The translations under genes were made by a program, and so were the position numbers. Positions 36,180-58,403 of a stretch of DNA of 64,000 nt are shown here, in pieces. Below the pieces are notes generated by a model. That model had not been told where the DNA came from, searched no databases, and saw only the letters and a list, made by a program, of their open reading frames with translations. Every line of letters begins with the position of its first letter. The first letter of the stretch is position 1. The DNA is from Muraenolepis orangiensis (taxonomy: Eukaryota; Chordata; Actinopteri; Gadiformes; Muraenolepididae), in NCBI GenBank assembly GCA_027704905.1, contig CM051021.1, forward strand, positions 300,601 through 364,600. The letters run 5' to 3'.

Positions 36180-36488
36180 AGGTCATAAAGATGATCGCTT
36201 TTCAGATCCAAAATAAGTTCCAATTCCCTGCTCTCTTGTCGGTCCCAAATAGCAACACTCCCATCAGTAGAGCCTTTCATGGCTAGTAGAGCCCGTTAGC
36301 CACGGGGATCGTTCCCAGTTGTTACTCGGAAAATGGCGAACATAGCCTGCTTTAACTACTTGAGTCAGCTCCAGATTGTCAGGTGTTGGACGGCCTTTTT
36401 TAATAATGTCTATCTTAACATTAAATGGTCGTCTTGAAAATGGTTCAGACAATAAATCCGCAACGACATCATCTTCACCTGTTGCCAT
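36180..36488 (-). pseudogene. hAT (ZMYM1-like) transposase, N-terminal remnant
   Basis: On the minus strand an ATG at 36488 opens a frame with G-R-P-T-P-D, L-T-Q-V-V-K-A-G and W-L-T-G-S, the usual start of hAT transposases related to ZMYM1 that carry a TTF-type zinc finger. The frame then meets TGA where the family has the first Cys of the zinc finger (about 36270; the next residues are W-E-C-C). No RNase H-like core is recognisable further on, so only a broken N-terminal piece remains. The family assignment is from memory. Confidence 0.5.
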
Positions 36489-36981
36489 TTTGACGTAAAA
36501 AAACATTACGCTAGATCCACTCTCGCGCCAGCCACCACCTTGCACCTTCTAGCTCCTTATTGAGCTGCGGGGAAATCTAAAAGAATACGCCCATTGGCTA
36601 CACATCACGATATGATTGGTTGATCAAATTGTCAATCCAAACGTACGCTCTCATTCAGTCTAAGGGCCAATGTCAGCGGGAATACTTTGGTTGAAGGATA
36701 TTCTTCCCAGCAACCCAGAAAAATATCTGATTGGTTGCATTGTTTTTCCAACACAAAACCACTCAAATGCGTCGTGCATGGACCGAGAAAGACAAACAAA
36801 TCAACGTAACACTGTAATATAACACAGATACGATTCTCATTTATTCATTTGATTTAAATTGTATTAAATGTTATTAAATTGTATTACATTTTATTAATAC
36901 AATTAATTCGATTTTTTGGTTTCATCTGAGAGTTCCAGGGTCTTCTCTGAATACCTTGAAGGCCCTGACGCTTCACCACTG

Positions 36982-37435
36982 ATGTAACCCTGTCCCAATC
37001 CAATCTATCTATTAGTCTATATATGTAACCCTGTCCCAATCCAATCTCTATCTATTAGTCTATATATGTAACCCTGCCCCAATCCAATCTCTATCTAGTC
37101 TATATATGTAACCCTGTCCCAATCCAATCTCTATCTATTAGTCTATATATGTAACCCTGTTCCAATCCAATCTTTATCTATTAGTCTATATATGTAACCC
37201 TGTCCCAATCCAATCTCTATCTATTAGTCTATATATGTAACCCTGTTCCAATCCAATCTCTATCTATTAGTCTGTATATGTAACCCTGCCCCAATCCAAT
37301 CTCTATCTATTAGTCTATATATGTAACCCTGTCCCAATCCAATCTCTATCTATTAGTCTATATATGTAACCCTGTCCCAATCCAATCTCTATCTATTAGT
37401 CTATATATGTAACCCTGTCCCAATCCAATCTCTGT
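36982..37435 (+). repeat. 43-bp minisatellite, copy B
   Basis: About ten and a half units, continuing the array interrupted by the hAT element. It ends at ATCTCTGTCAGAAAAATATC, where a second partial copy of the hAT interior (36717-36802) starts. Confidence 0.95.
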
Positions 37436-37528
37436 CAGAAAAATATCTGATTGGTTGCATTGTTTTTCCAACACAAAACCACTCAAATGCGTCGTGCATG
37501 GACCAAGAAAGACAAACAAATCAATGGC
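37436..37528 (-). mobile_element. Partial duplicate of hAT interior
   Basis: CAGAAAAATATCTGATTGGT ... GACAAACAAATCAA repeats 36717-36802 with one or two changes. It abuts the 43-bp array without a terminal repeat, so it is a truncated fragment. Confidence 0.8.
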
Positions 37529-37662
37529 CCATAGGGGGCGATGGGGCCCCCCATAAACCACACGCACAAACAAAATCTAAAAAAAAAATAATAAAAATAA
37601 TAAAAATGGTGGAATGCACCCAGAAATATGTGTAAAATATGATTTTAAAATAATTTGCGCAA

Positions 37663-37899
37663 CATAATATGCTTTTCCTAGTACACATATGCCTAGTACA
37701 CTGCAGCCTTCAAATCGCCCCACGGAGGCGGGTCTCTGTAGCAGTTTAGCCAATTGCTGATTCAAGATATAAACAAGTGACATAAAATGTAGCCAATCAG
37801 CGTCCTCAAAACGTCTCCCCGTGGGGCGCTTTTCAAATCGCCCCACGGAAGACGTCATTTGTGTGCGTCACAGTGTACTACTAGGAAAAGCATATTATG
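37663..37899. mobile_element. Fold-back element with 21-bp perfect arms
   Basis: CATAATATGCTTTTCCTAGTA at 37663-37683 is repeated as its exact reverse complement at 37879-37899. Inside, TCAAATCGCCCCACGGA appears twice. MITE-like, non-coding. Confidence 0.85.
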
Positions 37900-37914
37900 C
37901 TCTGTCTCTGCGGG

Positions 37915-37917
37915 CAC

Positions 37918-37967
<50 letters not shown>

Positions 37968-38007
37968 ACAGACACACGCACGCACACACGCACAAACACA
38001 TACGCAA

Positions 38008-38042
<35 letters not shown>
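37915..38042. repeat. (CA)n microsatellite
   Basis: Two CA runs with CG-containing variants and a short A-rich interruption near 38005-38012. The Thr-His and Cys-Val open frames on both strands are artefacts. Confidence 0.95.
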
Positions 38043-38044
<2 letters not shown>

Positions 38045-38117
38045 ACAAATATATGTCAGTGTTTTTTGTCAGGGTGTGCCGATATATATATATATTTTTG
38101 TTGAGTGATTGATATAG

Positions 38118-38141
38118 TTTTCGTGAGTGATTTAAACAAGC

Positions 38142-38191
<50 letters not shown>

Positions 38192-38231
38192 GCTTGTTTA
38201 AATCACTCGATTTACACCGATTTAAACAAGC

Positions 38232-38267
<36 letters not shown>

Positions 38268-38285
38268 GCTTGTTTAAATCACTCA
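38118..38285. repeat. Two TA-cored palindromes in tandem
   Basis: GTGATTTAAACAAGCAGGTA, (TA)n and TACCTGCTTGTTTAAATCAC form a palindrome at about 38124-38208, and a second with the same arms at about 38219-38285. The same left arm stands before a TA run near 10830-10880. Confidence 0.9.
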
Positions 38286-38287
38286 CC

Positions 38288-38460
38288 AAACTCACCTGTT
38301 CAGAGCTGCTTTGAATGTGTTTTGGTGTTATTGTTAACTCGTTGTTTCCTCTTAAATGTGTTTATGTATCCATGTACCAAATAAAGTCTAAAAGAATAGA
38401 CTGTGTGAAGTTCTGTGGTGCCTTTGAGCTGGCCTTGCGTGGCCATGATGAAAGTGTTAA
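38288..38460 (+). mobile_element. hAT 3'-region fragment
   Basis: Reverse complement of about 10660-10815, including AATAAA (about 38380). It stops without a terminal repeat. Confidence 0.7.
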
Positions 38461-39365
38461 CCTGCCTGTCTGCTGGTCAACATTAGATGACGACATTAAG
38501 GACCCTGATGGGTCGATAAACATAACTGAGTCTCAGAACTACAATGTCCGATAACAACCAAAGAAACAACGGACTCCTCTGGGAATACCTGGCGTCAGGG
38601 CACCACCTAGTGGTCACTCAGGTGTACTACTACCTTACATATACATTTCAGTAGTTCCTCATCCTACCAACAGAGGGAGCTCGCGTACCGCACCACGGTT
38701 GAACTACACTGTGTTTGTTGCTATGCAACCACCGAATCAGCTGTCAGTCTAAGCATTGTAAACACGGAAGTTAAACTACCTTCAATGGGCCACAACACTA
38801 AGCGCTAACTGACCACTAAGATAAGAATAGACCAATGATTAAAGCACAGTATGTGAGTATATGAATAAATAAATATATATATATATTTATAATAGTAAAA
38901 AAAATACATAAATAGATCAATAGATAAATAGAACATATATATATACATTTCGGTGATTCCTCCACTTTCCACTAGAGAGAGCTCATGTACCGCACCGCTG
39001 TTGGAGAACGGCAGAACGACACAACAGACAGACACCAAGCTGCTAACTTCATTAACACCAAGAATATTTCACACTACACCGAGTCTACCAAGCTGCAAAC
39101 TTTATTAACACCAAGAACATTTCACACTACTAGTCACCAGGCGCTGTCTCTGTAGCGTCTTGACTTTTGGTGTTGGGTGAGCAGCAGGCAGTAGGTCCTT
39201 AATGACGTCTTCTAATGTTTACCAGCAGACAGGCAGGTTAACGCTAGGTGACGTCACTATAGAACGCCCTACTGAAGCCAGGTCATTGTATTTAAAGTCA
39301 GGGTTTATGTGAGGTGTCAACATCGAGGACTTATCATTCATTTTTAGATCGGTTTTATTACATGT
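38461..39365. other. Non-coding patchwork, no gene recognised
   Basis: It contains a (TA)n-rich patch (38870-38950), two similar stretches with GAGAGAGCTCATGTACCGCACCG-like sequence (near 38670 and 38980) and a 50-bp pair AACACCAAGAACATTTCACACTAC (39048-39127). No coding content. Confidence 0.5.
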
Positions 39366-39450
39366 AGTACAATGGAATGCTTAGTCCCCATTCCCTCCCA
39401 CAGTATGACTTTTCTAAACACTATACTATAAAATAAACATACTGTACACA
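39366..39450 (+). repeat. Interspersed repeat, second copy of 28608 type
   Basis: ATGCTTAGTCCCCATTCCCTCCCACAGTA followed by ACTATACTATAAA matches the element at 28608-28790. Confidence 0.5.
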
Positions 39451-39525
39451 GTAAAAATGAACATAAAAAATAACAAAGTGATAGGTCACTTTATTATTAC
39501 TGTTATTATGTACTATTATGTACAT

Positions 39526-40062
39526 GTACAGAAAGGACACACACTAGATGTGGTCTGCACCTCTGGCATCACCATTCACAACCTTACCAAGACTGACCTC
39601 ACAATCTCCAACCATCTGGCTATCACCCTGGACATCGTCATTCCCACCCCTCTGGTCAAACAGGAACGCTCCATCACATTCCTTAACCTCAAACCCATCA
39701 ACCCCTCCTCCCTCTCTTCCATCTTGGCCGACCCGGCTCCAACAACCCCAAACTCTCTTCTCCACCATCAACAAACTCCTCAACCCCAACCTTCTCCAAC
39801 TCCTTCACCGCCAGCAAATGCAACTCCTCCTCCCTTTTTCAATCTAAAATTGACACAATTCACCACCAGCTCTCTGCCTCCTCCTCCCCCCCCCCCCATG
39901 CCTTCAACCTGAACTACCCCTACTCCCTAGCCCTTCATTCTCATCCTTCAGTCCAATCTCCCAATCCGATCTCTCCTCCATAATCACCAGTAAGTCATCA
40001 CCCGGTGCCCTCCACCCTGTCCCCACCTCCCTAGTCAAGGCTTGCCTGCCCCCTCTCTCTCC
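39526..40062 (+). pseudogene. LINE endonuclease/RT-linker fragment
   Basis: The + frame reads G-H-T-L-D-V-V-C-T-S-G, then I-S-N-H-L-A-I-T-L-D-I: the end of an APE endonuclease domain with the catalytic SDH changed to SNH. It continues with L-N-L-K-P-I-N, a frame break, and S-S-P-G-A-L-H-P-V-P-T-S-L-V-K-A-C-L-P before the 33-bp array. It is a CR1/L2-group relic by its motifs. The RT core is absent. Confidence 0.65.
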
Positions 40063-40380
40063 CCACTTATCACCACCATCACCCCACCCACCCACTCTAC
40101 CCTCACCACCATCACCCCACCCACCCACTCCACCCTCACCACCATCACCCCACCCACCCACTCCACCCTCACCACCATCACCCCACCCACCCACTTCACC
40201 CTCACCCCACCCACCATCACCCCACCCACCCTCACCACCATCACCCCACCCACCCACTCCACCCTCACCACCATCACCCCACCCACCCACTCCACCCTCA
40301 CCACCATCACCCCACCCACCCACTCTACCCTCACCACCATCACCCCACCCACCCACTCCACCCTCACCACCATCACCCCA
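40063..40380 (+). repeat. 33-bp minisatellite, short array in LINE
   Basis: About nine units of the sequence CACCACCATCACCCCACCCACCCACTCCACCCT (33 bp, 11 codons). The array begins inside the LINE reading frame, directly after L-S-P-L-I-T-T-I, and stops at TTTCTGATATAAT. The same unit forms the large array at 53965-57110. Confidence 0.95.
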
Positions 40381-40384
40381 CCTG

Positions 40385-40692
40385 CCTTTCTGATATAATA
40401 ACATGGATGCAAGAGAACTTTCTCCAACTCAACTGCAATAGATCGGTAATACTCATCCTCTATCAACATTGATGGTTCCCAGGACTTTACATTTTTAATT
40501 ATACTATACTTTTCATTTGAATCTTAATTATAAAAAACAAAAAAGATATGTAATTTATTGTATCCGTCTTATTTTAATCTGAACTATTAAATCATTTTAC
40601 TGTACGTGCAATTTTACCATGTCTGTAAAACACCTTGGGTGACAAGAAAAGTGCTATATGAAATTGAATGTATTATTATTATTATTATTATG
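40385..40692 (+). mobile_element. LINE 3' UTR and (ATT)n tail
   Basis: ACACCTTGGGTGACAAGAAAAGTGCTATATGAAATTGAATGTATT followed by ATT repeats is a typical 3' end of CR1/L2-group LINEs. Together with 39526-40062 it marks one internally deleted element in which the 33-bp array replaces the RT region. Confidence 0.75.
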
Positions 40693-41384
40693 AACTCAAT
40701 TAAAAACTCTCACCAAACAACCTGGCATTATGGAAAATATGTATTAATTATTATATTTACAGTATTTTATTGAAAGAATAACCCACAGACAACAGTGAGA
40801 ATTAGGAAAACTTTCAAACAATCCAATTCCAAAAATAGACAAAATGCATGCAACATGAAAATGATCAAATCAAATTAAAACATAAACCAGCCCAGCAATG
40901 TAGTTCTCTAGCTAGCAGCAACACTCTACAATAATAACACAATTAAAAATATATAAATGAAATATTACATTCAATGATTCAATGTTCAAACTCGACTCAA
41001 TTTAATTCTTGAATTGATGACCTGCAAATCAAGTCAAATCTAATGAAAATACGACCGGAGAAGTGGAAGTGGGCCATGTTGGTGGATTTACAATCTGCTA
41101 TCAGCTACAGACTCACTATTAGTCAGCCCTTTAAAACTCTTTGTTTGGTTCTTTTGGAGCGCTCTATCAGTCATAACATAGATTTGCACAGTGTAGAATT
41201 GTGGCCACAATAGCACTCGTGAAAGTTGCCAATTCAAGTTTTTTGAATTATAATCAAATACAATATCAAATAAATCAACTATAATCCAAAATCAAGGGGA
41301 GCAAACTCTGGCTCTCGGTGCTGAAAGAAGGCGATGGCTTAATAACATCCACACATGTTGGTCTACCGTGTGTGGAGCCATCAT
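40693..41384. other. Non-coding, no feature recognised
   Basis: AT-rich unique-looking DNA downstream of the MHC class I gene. No gene, hairpin or tandem repeat stands out. Confidence 0.4.
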
Positions 41385-42250
41385 CTCATCTCAGCTCATC
41401 TATATGTTTCTGTTCTTACTAATTATGAAACTATTATAGTCGGCGAGTTCATCAAATCAATCCCAAATACAGTGATGACATTGATTTCAACTTTCAGTAC
41501 GGATTGATGACTGATTTCAAGATAAAAGCACATATGAATGTTATTGTAATTGATCACACAGCATGTGAAGTTAGCTGAAGGCTGTTAGTAATGATTGTAA
41601 ATGAGCAGCAGTCTACTCTGTGCTGCTTTAAGCTGAACGGGAGAAGAGTCTTCATGGTTCAGTTGACCCTAAACAGGAAGGAAGAACAAGACAGGATGAA
41701 CCCATTTAGCATGAGTCAAGATATCAATGTGATGATGTTAAGATAATACTGTTACTATATTACTGTGATGATGTTAAGATAATACTGTTACTATATTACT
41801 GTGATGATGTTAAGATAATACTGTTACTATATTACTGTGATGATGTTAAGATAATACTGTTACTATATTACTGTGATGATGTTAAGATAATACTGTTACT
41901 ATATTACTGTGATGATGTTAAGATAATACTGTTACTATATTACTGTGATGATGTTAAGATAATACTGTTCATATATTACTGTGATGATGTTAAGATAATA
42001 CTGTTAATATATTACTGTGATGATGTTAAGATAATACTGTTACTATATTGCTGTGATGATGTTAAGATAATACTGTTACTATATTACTGTGATGATGTTA
42101 AGATAATACTGTTAATATATTACTGTGATGATGTTAAGATAATACTGTTACTATATTACTGTGATGATGTTAAGATAATACTGTTACTATATTACTGTGA
42201 TGATGTTAAGATAATACTGTTACTATATTACTGTGATGATATATTGCAGT
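41385..42250 (-). repeat. MHC downstream region, duplicated at 57116-57960
   Basis: From CTCATCTCAGCTCATCTATA onward it is near-identical to 57110-57960. It contains the 36-bp minisatellite and lies immediately 3' of the MHC class I stop codon, so it is probably 3' UTR and downstream DNA of that gene. Confidence 0.9.
41715..42242. repeat. 36-bp minisatellite
   Basis: About fifteen highly uniform units of GATGTTAAGATAATACTGTT plus ACTATATTACTGTGAT. Variants are TTCATATATT and TTAATATATT. Ends about 30 bp from the MHC class I stop codon. Confidence 0.95.
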
Positions 42251-42280
42251 AATGTACTGTAAATATATGATCGCCCTCCT

Positions 42281-53674
<11,394 letters not shown>

Positions 53675-53711
53675 ATCGATGCATCTAGAAGAAAGAGATG
53701 GAAGTCACTTA

Positions 53712-53777
53712 GGATACAAGCGTCTGCTAAATGACTGTAATGTAATGTAATGTATATAATGTAATGTAATGTAATGA
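53712..53777 (+). mobile_element. L2-type retroposon tail in the MHC 5' flank
   Basis: ACAAGCGTCTGCTAAATGAC followed by TGTAATGTAATG repeats is the typical 3' end of an L2-group element or an L2-mobilised SINE. It sits between the SXY-like module and the MHC class I start codon. Confidence 0.75.
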
Positions 53778-53857
53778 GAGAATCAACAGACGAGACTCAC
53801 ACTCCAGCATCTGACGACCAGGAAGCCTGTCGACAAGACGCTAAGGAAGGACAAGGA

Positions 53858-53888
53858 CCAATAGGAACTCAAGAAGGCTCTGACGTCA
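53858..53888 (-). promoter_or_regulatory. SXY-like module of the MHC class I promoter
   Basis: Read on the gene strand: TGACGTCA (X2-like, 53881-53888), an 18-bp spacer, then ATTGG (Y box, inverted CCAAT, 53858-53862), about 185-215 bp upstream of the ATG. In vertebrate MHC promoters the X1-X2 and Y boxes have about this spacing and bind RFX, CREB/ATF and NF-Y, recruited by NLRC5 at class I genes. An X1-like CTAGTCTCA precedes X2. I see no convincing S box or ISRE. Confidence 0.6.
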
Positions 53889-53964
53889 TGAGACTAGAAC
53901 GTGAAGCACGCACACAAGTGTCATGTTACTCTTTACTCAAATCAACTTTAGCTCTCCTCCAACA

Positions 53965-56900
53965 CCATCACCCCACCCACCCACTCCACCCTCACCACCA
54001 TCACCCCACCCACCCACTCCACCCTCACCACCATCACCCCACCCACCCACTCCACCCTCACCACCATCACCCCACCCACCCACTCCACCATCACCACCAC
54101 ACCCACCCACCCACTCCACCCTCACCACCATCACCCCACCCACCCACTCCACCCTCACCACCATCACCCCACCCACCCACTCCACCCTCACCACCATCAC
54201 CCCACCCACCCACTCCACCATCACCCCACCCACCCACTCCACCCTCACCACCATCACCCCACCCACCCACTCCACCCTCACCACCATCACCCCACCCACC
54301 CACTCCACCCTCACCACCATCACCCCACCCACCCACTCCACCCTCACCACCATCACCCCACCCACCCACTCCACCCTCACCACCATCACCCCACCCACCC
54401 ACTCCACCCTCACCACCATAACCCCACCCACCCACTCCACCCTCACCACCATCACCCCACCCACCCACTCCACCCTCACCACCATCACCCCACCCACCCA
54501 CTCCACCCTCACCACCATCACCCCACCCACCCACTCCACCCTCACCACCATCACCCCACCCACCCACTCCACCCTCACCACCATCACCCCACCCACCCAC
54601 TCCACCATCACCCCACCCACCCACTCCACCCTCACCACCATCACCCCACCCACCCACTCCACCCTCACCACCATCACCCCACCCACCCACTCCACCCTCA
54701 CCACCATCACCCCACCCACCCACTCCACCCTCACCACCATCACCCCACCCACCCACTCCACCATCACCCCACCCACCCACTCCACCCTCACCACCATCAC
54801 CCCACCCACCCACTCCACCCACCACCATCACCCCACCCACCCACTCCACCCTCACCACCATCACCCCACCCACCCACTCCACCCTCACCACCATCACCCC
54901 ACCCACCCACTCCACCCTCACCACCATCACCCCACCCACCCACTCCACCCTCACCACCATCACCCCACCCACCCACTCCACCCTCACCACCATCACCCCA
55001 CCCACCCACTCCACCCTCACCACCATCACCCCACCCACCCACTCCACCCTCACCACCATCACCCCACCCACCCACTCCACCATCACCCCACCCACCCACT
55101 CCACCCTCACCACCATCACCCCACCCACCCACTCCACCATCACCACCACCCACCCACTCCACCCTCACCACCATCACCCACCCACCTCACCACCATCACC
55201 CCACCCACCCACTCCACCCTCACCACCATCACCCCACCCACCCACTCCACCCTCACCACCATCACCCCACCCACCCACTCCACCCTCACCACCATCACCC
55301 CACCCACCCACTCCACCCTCACCACCATCACCCCACCCACCCACTCCACCCTCACCCCACCCACCCACCCACTCCACCATCACCCCACCCACCCACTCCA
55401 CCCTCACCACCATCACCCCACCCACCCACTCCACCCTCACCACCATCACCCCACCCACCACTCCACCCTCACCACCATCACCCCACCCACCCACTCCACC
55501 ATCACCCCACCCACCCACTCCACCCTCACCACCATCACCCCACCCACCCACTCCACCATCACCCCACCCACCCACTCCACCCTCACCACCATCACCCCAC
55601 CCACCCTCACCACCATCACCCCACCCACCCACTCCACCCTCACCACCATCACCCCACCCACCCACTCCACCCTCACCACCATCACCCCACCCCACCCACT
55701 CCACCCTCACCACCATCACCCCACCCACCCACTCCACCATCACCCCACCCACCCACTCCACCATCACCCCACCCACCCACTCCACCCTCACCACCATCAC
55801 CCCACCCACCCACTCCACCCTCACCACCATCACCCCACCCACCCTCACCACCATCACCCCACCCACCCACTCCACCCTCACCACCATCACCCCACCCACC
55901 CACTCCACCCTCACCACCATCACCCCACCCACCCACTCCACCCTCACCACCATCACCCCACCCACCCACTCCACCCTCACCACCATCACCCCACCCACCC
56001 ACTCCACCCTCACCACCATCACCCCACCCACCCACTCCACCCTCACCCCACCCACCCACTCCACCCTCACCACCATCACCCCACCCACCCACCCACCCTC
56101 ACCACCATCACCCCACCCACCCACTCCACCCTCACCACCATCACCCCACCCACTCCACCCTCACCACCATCACCCCACCCACCCACTCCACCCTCACCAC
56201 CATCACCCCACCCACCCACTCCACCCTCACCACCATCACCCCACCCACCCACTCCACCCTCACCACCATCACCCACCCACCCACTCCACCATCACCCCAC
56301 CCACCATCACCACCATCACCCCACCCACCCACTCCACCCTCACCACCATCACCCCACCCACCCACTCCACCATCACCACCATCACCCCACCCACCCACTC
56401 CACCCTCACCACCATCACCCCACCCACCCACTCCACCCTCACCACCATCACCCCACCCACCCACTCCACCATCACCACCATCACCCCACCCACCCACTCC
56501 ACCCTCACCACCATCACCCCACCCACCCACTCCACCCTCACCACCATCACCCCACCCACCCACTCCACCCTCACCCCACCCACCCACTCCACCCTCACCA
56601 CCATCACCCCACCCACCCACTCCACCCTCACCACCATCACCCCACCCACCCACTCCACCATCACATTTACATTTACATTTAGGGCATTTGGCAGACGCTT
56701 TTATCCAAAGCGACTTACAAGGTGTACATTAGTTGAAGCAGACAATAGCATAACACTGGGGTACGCAAACATATAAATACAGCAGTTCACAAGTATTCAT
56801 ATTGACAAGATGAATAACACAATTTCGTACTGCTAGGTCACCTGCTTAAGTAGCTGTGATAAGAGCGTGTTAACAACATTAAGGACATACACTTGCTAAC

Positions 56901-57110
56901 ATATACAACATGCTAAGAGCTATTAATGTCAGGACTTAAGCAAGTTTAGGGGTTTCACAAAGGAGAGTCCAGGTGGACTCTGAACAGGTGGGTCTTGAGT
57001 CTCTTGCGGAAGCTGGCGAGGGACTCTGCCGTCCTGACATCACCCCACCCACCCACTCCACCCTCACCACCATCACCCCACCCACCCTCACCACCATCAC
57101 CCCATCATGA
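53965..57110 (+). repeat. 33-bp minisatellite, large array
   Basis: About 80 copies of CACCACCATCACCCCACCCA plus CCCACTCCACCCT, with variant units of 18-24 bp where an inner segment is lost. Because the period is a multiple of three and there is no stop, long open frames exist on both strands; these are not genes. The array starts about 75 bp upstream of the SXY-like module and is interrupted by an L2 fragment (56664-57039). Confidence 0.97.
56664..57039 (-). mobile_element. L2 LINE 3' fragment inserted in the 33-bp array
   Basis: It corresponds to the first about 400 bases of the minus-strand L2 at 6448 (3' tail, UTR and the last about 30 codons), with a 12-bp internal deletion. It is flanked by ATCAC of the minisatellite on both sides, giving a 5-6 bp target duplication. 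Confidence 0.93.
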
Positions 57111-57115
57111 TTTTC

Positions 57116-57960
57116 ATCTCAGCTCATCCATATGTTTCTGTTCTTACTAATTATGAAACTATTATAGTCGGCGAGTTCATCAAATCAATCCCAAATACAG
57201 TGATGACATTGATAGTACAGATTGATGACTGATTTCAAGATAAAAGTAAATATGAATGTTATTGTAATTGATCACTCACAGCATGTGAAGTTAGCTGAAG
57301 GCTGTTAGTAATGATTGTAAATGAGCAGCAGTCTACTCTGTGCTGCTTTAAGCTGAACGGGAGAAGAGTCTTCATGGTTCAGTTGACCCTAAACAGGAAG
57401 GAAGAACAAGACAGGATGAACCCATTTAGCATGAGTCAAGATATCAATGTGATTATGTTAAGATAATACTGTTACTATATTACTGTGATGATGTTAAGAT
57501 AATACTGTTACTATATTACTGTGATGATGTTAAGATAATACTGTTACTATATTACTGTGATGATGTTAAGATAATACTGTTACTATATTACTGTGATGAT
57601 GTTAAGATAATACTGTTACTATATTACTGTGATGATGTTAAGATAATACTGTTACTATATTACTGTGATGATGTTAAGATAATACTGTTACTATATTACT
57701 GTGATGATGTTAAGATAATACTGTTAATATATTACTGTGATGATGTTAAGATAATACTGTTACTATATTACTGTGATGATGTTAAGATAATACTGTTACT
57801 ATATTACTGTGATGATATTAAGATAATACTGTTACTATATTACTGTGATGATGTTAAGATAATACTGTTCATATATTACTGTGATGATGTTAAGATAATA
57901 CTGTTACTATATTACTGTGATGATGTTAAGATAATACTGTTATATATTGCTGTGATGATG
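57116..57960 (-). repeat. Second copy of the MHC downstream region
   Basis: Matches 41385-42240 almost base for base, including the stretch AGCAGTCTACTCTGTGCTGC and the 36-bp minisatellite (about 14 units, 57440-57960). Where copy 1 continues into the MHC cytoplasmic exon, this copy meets an LTR at 57985. Confidence 0.93.
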
Positions 57961-57984
57961 TTAACATAATACCGTTAATATATT

Positions 57985-58403
57985 TGTCACGGTGAGGGGG
58001 AGTGGGGTGGACCCCGAACGCAGACGCCGACAAGTGGAGTGATACGAACGGCTTTTTTTGCACCAAACACACACACAGTCACAAGAGTGCATTGTGGAGA
58101 CGATCCGCGGAGTACCGGCAGGCAGTTGACCGGCGGGTAGTCCGGGACAGGGGGAGGAGTCTGTACCGGGGGTATCGGGTGCGAAGTACCGGCAGGTAGT
58201 TGGCAGGCGATGGGTACCAGACGGGAGAACTTCGTGCATAGTAGAGTAACGACCTCACGCTGGGGTAAAGGAAAGACAACGTCTATATACCCCAGGTGAG
58301 GTGATAAGCAATTACCCGGGGAGATTGTGTTCAGGTGTGTGTGTGTGTGTGGCCAGCGCACGTGGCTTGGCCACGCCCCCTGCCAACCACCGTAGCCGTG
58401 ACA
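57985..58403 (-). mobile_element. LTR of an LTR retrotransposon (3' LTR by context)
   Basis: The ends are TGTCACGG and CCGTGACA, a perfect 8-bp inverted repeat with TG...CA termini, 419 bp. On the minus strand GTATATAGAC (58281-58290) is a good TATA box. Just outside the 5' end on the minus strand lies a purine run (TTGAGGGGGGGGTAC, 58404-58418) that fits a polypurine tract, so this would be the 3' LTR of an element lying to its right. Confidence 0.7.

Larger units (their letters stand above)
35055..36981 (-). mobile_element. hAT element with perfect 8-bp target duplication
   Basis: The ends are CAGTGGCGAAGCGT and, inverted, ACGCTTCACCACTG. They are flanked on both sides by ATGTAACC (35047-35054 and 36982-36989), which is the start of the 43-bp minisatellite unit. 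The element carries a nested MITE, a long fold-back and the remains of a transposase reading leftward. At 1.9 kb it is too short to be autonomous. Confidence 0.93.
31918..37435 (+). repeat. Segmental duplication, copy B (empty L2 site, hAT-filled)
   Basis: Collinear with 3745-10530 apart from the absence of the 3.06-kb L2 and the presence of a 1927-bp hAT element at 35055-36981. Small indels (for example near 33372-33378 and 34120-34130) and single substitutions separate the copies. Direct orientation, spaced by about 28 kb with the C3-like gene between. Confidence 0.92.

Noticed and set aside
36014..36280. 88-codon minus-strand frame inside the hAT element
   Set aside because: It overlaps the transposase remnant in another frame and has no recognisable motif. 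The frame with the W-E-C-C zinc-finger remnant is the more likely original.
39904..40404. Gly/Trp-rich 166-codon minus-strand frame
   Set aside because: Antisense translation of the short 33-bp array.
41715..42242. CRISPR-like regular 36-bp repeats (also 17405-17885)
   Set aside because: The units are contiguous, without unique spacers, and lie in an intron-bearing vertebrate locus. They are minisatellites.
53923..56682. Open frames of up to 919 codons on both strands
   Set aside because: They are translations of a stop-free 33-bp minisatellite whose period is a multiple of three. Every frame is open and there is no unique protein content.
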